19,257 nucleotides of DNA, from positions 1 to 19,257 of the forward strand of contig CAZUAH010000253.1 in the NCBI GenBank assembly GCA_964617665.1, in the 5' to 3' direction. Origin of the DNA: JADHUC01 sp964617665. Lineage in GTDB: Bacteria; Planctomycetota; Planctomycetia; Pirellulales; Pirellulaceae. The position numbers and the translations under genes are program-made. The stretch's first letter is position 1. Each line of letters begins with the position of its first letter. Shown here in pieces: positions 16,209 to 19,257 of the stretch. The notes under the pieces were generated by a model, which made no database searches, had not been told where the DNA came from, and worked only from the letters and a program-made list of their open reading frames with translations.

Positions 16209-17078
16209 TCATTCATGTTTCTTCCAGTCGTCGCTCTTTCCCGGTCCAGTTCCCGGCGCATCGGAATCGCTCTTCGAGGTCTCAATCAGCCAGATATTTC
16301 GAAATCGCAATGGAGAGCCGTGCTCCTGCAAAACGATGTTCGAAAGGGGCGTCTCGGGGTAGGCGGCATACTTGTTCCGCCGTAGCGATAGTTTGAAGTT
16401 GTCGTGGATGAGCACTCCGTTGAGCCGCACGGTCACACGGGCGGCGTGCTTCTCGATTCTATGGCCGGCAGCGTCGAAACGCGCCGCTTGAAACTCCAGA
16501 TCGACCGTTTGCCACTCGCCCGGTCCCAGCGCTGCGTTCACGTCGGGCACGCGGATCTGATAGATCGCTCCGCAGTCGCCCAGCCCAGGGCTCTCCTTTC
16601 CTGCACTGTTGAGAATCTGCAGCTCGTACAACGGCCCGAAGAAAATCCCGCTGTTGCCACTGCCCTCCTCGGGCAACTGAAACTCTAGATGCAGGCGGTA
16701 GTCGCCGAACTTCCTCCGCGTACACAAAAACTGCTTGCGACGCTTGCCCTCGAATTCAAATGCGATCTGCATCGCCCGGTCATCGAGGAGTTTCCACTGA
16801 ATCTCCTTCTGATCGTCGTTCGGGTTGATCTTCAAGAACGAGAACGGCTTCCACGCACCGAAGTTCGAGCCGTCGAACAGCACCACCGCCCCAGCCGGCG
16901 GGACGAGTCCAAGTGTCGACGTCACGGAGGCCGGCGCCTCTTGCGCCGTTGCCGTGGTCGGATCGACGAAGAACAAAACGCTCGCCAGGCAAGCGAAGAC
17001 GACGAGCGAAAACGGGTACGGACGCGCCGCGCGGCTCAAACGAGCGGCGACAGAAGGCTGTGAGTTGAAGAAGGGCAT
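16209..17078 (-). CDS. DUF1080 (3-keto-disaccharide hydrolase) family secreted protein
   Basis: 289 residues from ATG 17078. A signal-anchor-like hydrophobic stretch (about 22-38, PFSLVVFACLASVLFFV) ends near TATAQEA. The DUF1080 beta-jelly-roll follows: AVVLFDGSNFGAW (65-76), FGDYRLHLEFQLP (124-136), GNSGIFF (141-147), YELQIL (151-156), GAIYQ (170-174), GEWQTVDLEF, LNGVLIHDN and LQEHGSPLRFRNIWL (250-264). The family folds like glucanase/lectin domains, is greatly expanded in planctomycetes, and includes 3-keto-glycoside hydrolases. The frame is open 40 codons further upstream, but those run into an inverted repeat, and GGAG lies 9 bases before ATG 17078. It is one of the intact genes of the minus-strand carbohydrate locus. 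Confidence 0.9.
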   Translation of the reverse strand: MPFFNSQPSVAARLSRAARPYPFSLVVFACLASVLFFVDPTTATAQEAPASVTSTLGLVPPAGAVVLFDGSNFGAWKPFSFLKINPNDDQKEIQWKLLDDRAMQIAFEFEGKRRKQFLCTRRKFGDYRLHLEFQLPEEGSGNSGIFFGPLYELQILNSAGKESPGLGDCGAIYQIRVPDVNAALGPGEWQTVDLEFQAARFDAAGHRIEKHAARVTVRLNGVLIHDNFKLSLRRNKYAAYPETPLSNIVLQEHGSPLRFRNIWLIETSKSDSDAPGTGPGKSDDWKKHE

Positions 17079-17104
17079 TTTTGGCAGCTCCAGGGAATCG
17101 GTCA

Positions 17105-17361
17105 ATTGGACAGCGCCACTTTGAAACTCAAACACTGCTTTTCGTGGGATTTTCGAACCCATTAGCCGCTTGGGCGAAAAACCCGGATCCAAACCCAAAA
17201 AACCGGGCTAGAGCCCAAACGGCGAAATAAAAAAACCCCATGACANNNNNNNNNNGGGTGGTATTGCCACCCCAATCCGCGGGGGGGGCGCTCCCCCCGG
17301 CCCCACCCCAAAACCCGGGGGACCGCCCCCAAACGGCTAATTCAAAGTAGCGCTGTCCATT
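17105..17361. repeat. Nested inverted repeats bracketing an assembly gap
   Basis: A 21-base segment at 17105-17125 (containing GGACAGCGCCACTTTGAA) has an inverted counterpart at 17341-17361 with 19 of 21 matches. Inside it, ATTAGCCGCTTGGG (17161-17174) is mirrored at 17328-17341 with 13 of 14 matches, and its GCCGCTTGGG again by CCCAAACGGC at 17214-17223. Ten Ns occupy 17246-17255, and flanking bases are long C and G runs that look like poor sequence. The layout fits the ends of an insertion sequence or MITE whose middle was not assembled. It sits in the 375-base gap between the GHL15-like and DUF1080 genes; no gene is credible there. Confidence 0.6.
17246..17255. other. Scaffold gap (10 Ns)
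   Basis: Ten unknown bases. A fixed 10-N run is usually a placeholder of unknown length, so the real distance between flanking sequences cannot be read here. Confidence 0.95.
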
Positions 17362-17453
17362 TAACGAAGTAGGAAAGCCTTGTACGCCAGCCGCGAAAGC
17401 TATTGTTGTTTTGCTCACAAGAATCATCTTCTTGAAACGCTGCTGTCGAATCG

Positions 17454-18692
17454 TCATCGCCAGATGATCTTGGCCTGCTGGCTTTCGGTATTCAACCAAA
17501 CACTGGCATGCTCGAATTCACGGGTGAATTCCCAGCCTTCCGGAATGGTTCGCCGGTAGGCACCCTTTGGAGCACCAAGTGGCTTGTGCAACTCTGGGTA
17601 GTCCTGCAGGGATCCGGACGAGAGTGTCCAGCCCCATCCGTATTGAAAATACGAATACGGTTGGGCACCGATCAGGTAGCAGGCGAGGTAGTAATCCACT
17701 CGTTCCTTGGCCAATGCCGCCATCCGTTCAGATCGCCCGCGTCTTGACCTGGACCTGTCTTGCTGCGGACTCGGACTGCGGTCGTGTTCGACACCGATCC
17801 GAAAGATCGACATCTTCCCGGCTTTGGCGATTCGCAACATATCTTCCCAGTCTTGGAGCAGACTCTCTTTGCTCAGAAGCTCTTCGTTGTAGTGCTCAAA
17901 CATGTTCGCATCGATGACCGGAAAGACGTGCCTGGCAATAGCCTGGTTGGCGTTGTTAGCGAGGAGGATTTTGTCCGGCCCCATTTTCCTTTTGAGCGAA
18001 GCCATCATGTCCCCCATCGCTCTTTGCACCTCCTGACTCTTGTCTGCTCGCAGCCAAGCAAAGCCATGCATTTGATCGATGAAGGCCCCATCACAGCCAG
18101 AGTCGGCAACTCCCTTCGCAACGGTGTCGACCCACCACTGGCGCAGCTCCGGACTCAACACGTCAAAAAAGAAGACATTGCGACGATGAGCGAGCTTGCC
18201 CGTTTCGGGATCGACCAACAGGAACTGCTTCATTTCGGGATGTTGGTCGATTTTGCCCGGAGTAAGCTCCTTGCTGTAGGACGTAAAGGGATAGGCATAG
18301 GCCGCGTTGAAGTAGAACAGCACCTTGATGTCGGGCTTCAGTTTCTTAAACGCGGCGGCCTCATGCTTGGCCCCTAACTCCGCAGTTCCCAGCGTCCTGA
18401 GTCCATGAGATTTTTCAATGCAGAGAAAATCGGTTCGTGCCGCGATGGAGCGTACTTCCTCCGGAAGCAATACCCGCGCGGTATCTCCAAACATGAAATA
18501 CTGCGGCGTCACCTCCCAACTGAACTTGGGATAGAAGTCCTTGGGCACAAAGAGACTCCCATCACTGATAAATAACGGACTCTTCTCTCGAAGGTCAGGC
18601 GAATCCTCTGCCGTGACAGACGAGGCTCCTGCAACAAACACCAATACCATTGAAGAGAACATTTGTGCTATCGCAATTGCGTGTTTTCTCAC
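17454..18692 (-). CDS. Putative glycoside hydrolase, GHL15-like TIM barrel, secreted
   Basis: 412 residues from a GTG start, with AGGAAG 6 bases upstream. A signal peptide is visible (IAQMFSSMVLVFVAGASS, ending near VTAED). The body resembles the putative glycosyl hydrolase-like 15 family and the GH114/TM1410 group: IKVLFYFNAAYAYP (122-135), FFFDVLSPELRQWWVD (174-189), CDGAFIDQMHG (200-210) with Asp206 at a strand end, and MFEHY (264-268) with Glu267, both plausible acid/base residues. Arg/Ser-rich residues 305-322 form a surface-loop-like insert. The protein should act outside the cytoplasm on a polysaccharide; linkage specificity is unknown. It lies 64 bases downstream of the PQQ-like gene on the same strand and could share its transcript. 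Confidence 0.75.
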   Translation of the reverse strand: MRKHAIAIAQMFSSMVLVFVAGASSVTAEDSPDLREKSPLFISDGSLFVPKDFYPKFSWEVTPQYFMFGDTARVLLPEEVRSIAARTDFLCIEKSHGLRTLGTAELGAKHEAAAFKKLKPDIKVLFYFNAAYAYPFTSYSKELTPGKIDQHPEMKQFLLVDPETGKLAHRRNVFFFDVLSPELRQWWVDTVAKGVADSGCDGAFIDQMHGFAWLRADKSQEVQRAMGDMMASLKRKMGPDKILLANNANQAIARHVFPVIDANMFEHYNEELLSKESLLQDWEDMLRIAKAGKMSIFRIGVEHDRSPSPQQDRSRSRRGRSERMAALAKERVDYYLACYLIGAQPYSYFQYGWGWTLSSGSLQDYPELHKPLGAPKGAYRRTIPEGWEFTREFEHASVWLNTESQQAKIIWR

Positions 18693-18756
18693 GAAGGTCT
18701 TCCTGTCTATTGTTCTTGGTAGAACGCATGCCTCGGCAGGCGGCTGGTCTTCTTGC

Positions 18757-19257
18757 TCAGTCCGAATAGGTTACGGTTTGCCTCGCCCCAAAGCACATGA
18801 CTGTGCCGTCCTTCAGCGCGATGAAGCACTGGCCATGGGCGGCGGCGAGGCCGTCCCATACGGGCTGGGCTGGGAGTTGGTACTCGGCGATCTTCGTACC
18901 GTCCTTGGCAGATGCCGTCCAGAGGATACCTCCTCGCTCGCCGGCGTAGCTTGCCGAGAGTTGAGGGAGTGTGAAAGTCGGCTGCAAGGGAACACCAGCG
19001 GCCAAGATGGTGTCGCCGGCCAACACCAGGGCGTTGCCAGTGAGCGGGATCTGCGTCGACCAACGCTGCTTCCACGAGCCCGAACGAGGAACTGTACGAA
19101 GTCTGGGATTTGCCTGCCATGCGTCGTCCGCGTCCGCGACGGTGCGCTCGCCGCTATAGAGGGTGTAGCCTTTCTGCGGGATCAACTTCGTGCTGTGTCG
19201 TCCTGGTCCGGCGGCGCACTCTGCGAGCGCGTGGCCATGAAGTAGCGGCTCGGATTT
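18757..19257 (-). CDS. PQQ-like beta-propeller protein C-terminus (partial)
   Basis: The frame is open to the window edge, so the N-terminal part is missing; the TTG at 19185 is internal, since the frame continues upstream with EPLLHGHALAECAAGPGRHS. The visible 166 residues contain propeller-blade-like repeats (WSTQIPLTGNALVLAGDTIL, GGILWTASAKDGTKIAEYQL, WDGLAAAHGQCFIALKDG) ending TVMCFG. Such alternating 'ILAxDG-K' and 'ALKDGTVxCF' segments are typical of PQQ-like/quinoprotein propellers abundant in planctomycetes, usually exported and without proven cofactor binding. The stop TGA at 18757-18759 is 64 bases before the GHL15-like start on the same strand. Confidence 0.8.
   Translation of the reverse strand, partial: KSEPLLHGHALAECAAGPGRHSTKLIPQKGYTLYSGERTVADADDAWQANPRLRTVPRSGSWKQRWSTQIPLTGNALVLAGDTILAAGVPLQPTFTLPQLSASYAGERGGILWTASAKDGTKIAEYQLPAQPVWDGLAAAHGQCFIALKDGTVMCFGARQTVTYSD

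Noticed and set aside
16058..16216. 52-codon minus-strand ORF starting at ATG 16216, overlapping the DUF1080 stop
   Set aside because: The start overlap is suggestive (GGAAG upstream), but the product has no recognisable domain and its 3' part is out of frame with the fucosidase fragment; it may be a leftover of that broken gene.
17128..17499. Minus-strand frame reading through the N gap
   Set aside because: It crosses unknown bases and low-complexity G/C runs, so the translation is meaningless.

Overview
The window looks like a draft-assembly scaffold (it contains a 10-N gap at 17246-17255) from a planctomycete, probably near the Pirellulales. The evidence is the combination of a dockerin-tagged RHS protein, a DUF1080 protein, a PQQ-type propeller protein, a zinc-ribbon/membrane protein, an SMC-like/DUF4332 protein and a receiver-like protein with a Cys-Val-Asn-Thr-Thr motif. 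The lineage is an inference from gene content; no rRNA or tRNA was seen.

Layout. (1) 1-2131: the 3' end of a large secreted RHS-repeat gene on the + strand. After the RHS core come a cysteine-rich HExxH domain, a polyproline/glycine linker, beta-sandwich modules and a two-repeat dockerin. (2) 2132-2672: a gene-free stretch full of palindromes (REP/MITE-like). (3) 2673-10920: housekeeping-type genes. These are a UbiD-family decarboxylase (+), a receiver-like protein without the phosphorylation residues (+), a large SMC/YhaN-like protein with decayed nucleotide-binding motifs and a C-terminal DUF4332 (-), an MscS channel (+), a serine O-acetyltransferase (-) and a DUF151 bifunctional-nuclease-family protein (-). 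(4) 11257-12984: a tiny ORF overlapping the start of a PHP-family histidinol-phosphatase-like gene (+), then an OmpR/PhoB-type response regulator (-) with a Pho-box-like direct repeat upstream. (5) 13293-14082: a zinc-ribbon/transmembrane protein gene split by an apparent frameshift.

(6) 14334-19257: a mostly minus-strand carbohydrate-degradation locus. In transcription order it holds a PQQ-like propeller protein (runs off the window), a GHL15-like putative glycoside hydrolase, a DUF1080 protein, a scrap of an alpha-L-fucosidase C-terminus, a secreted alpha/beta-hydrolase esterase, and the truncated, frameshifted N-terminus of a GH28-like gene. The GH28 scrap runs head-on into a frameshifted fragment of a sugar-phosphate isomerase/epimerase on the + strand. 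A pair of nested inverted repeats brackets the N gap inside this locus, suggesting an unresolved or decayed mobile element. The surviving secreted proteins could act together on a plant- or algal-type polysaccharide, but the locus appears to be eroding.

I found no CRISPR array, phage genes or intact transposase. The best candidates for something little described are the SMC-like protein that has kept its architecture while losing Walker residues, and the RHS-HExxH-dockerin protein. Neither is proven to be a new system.
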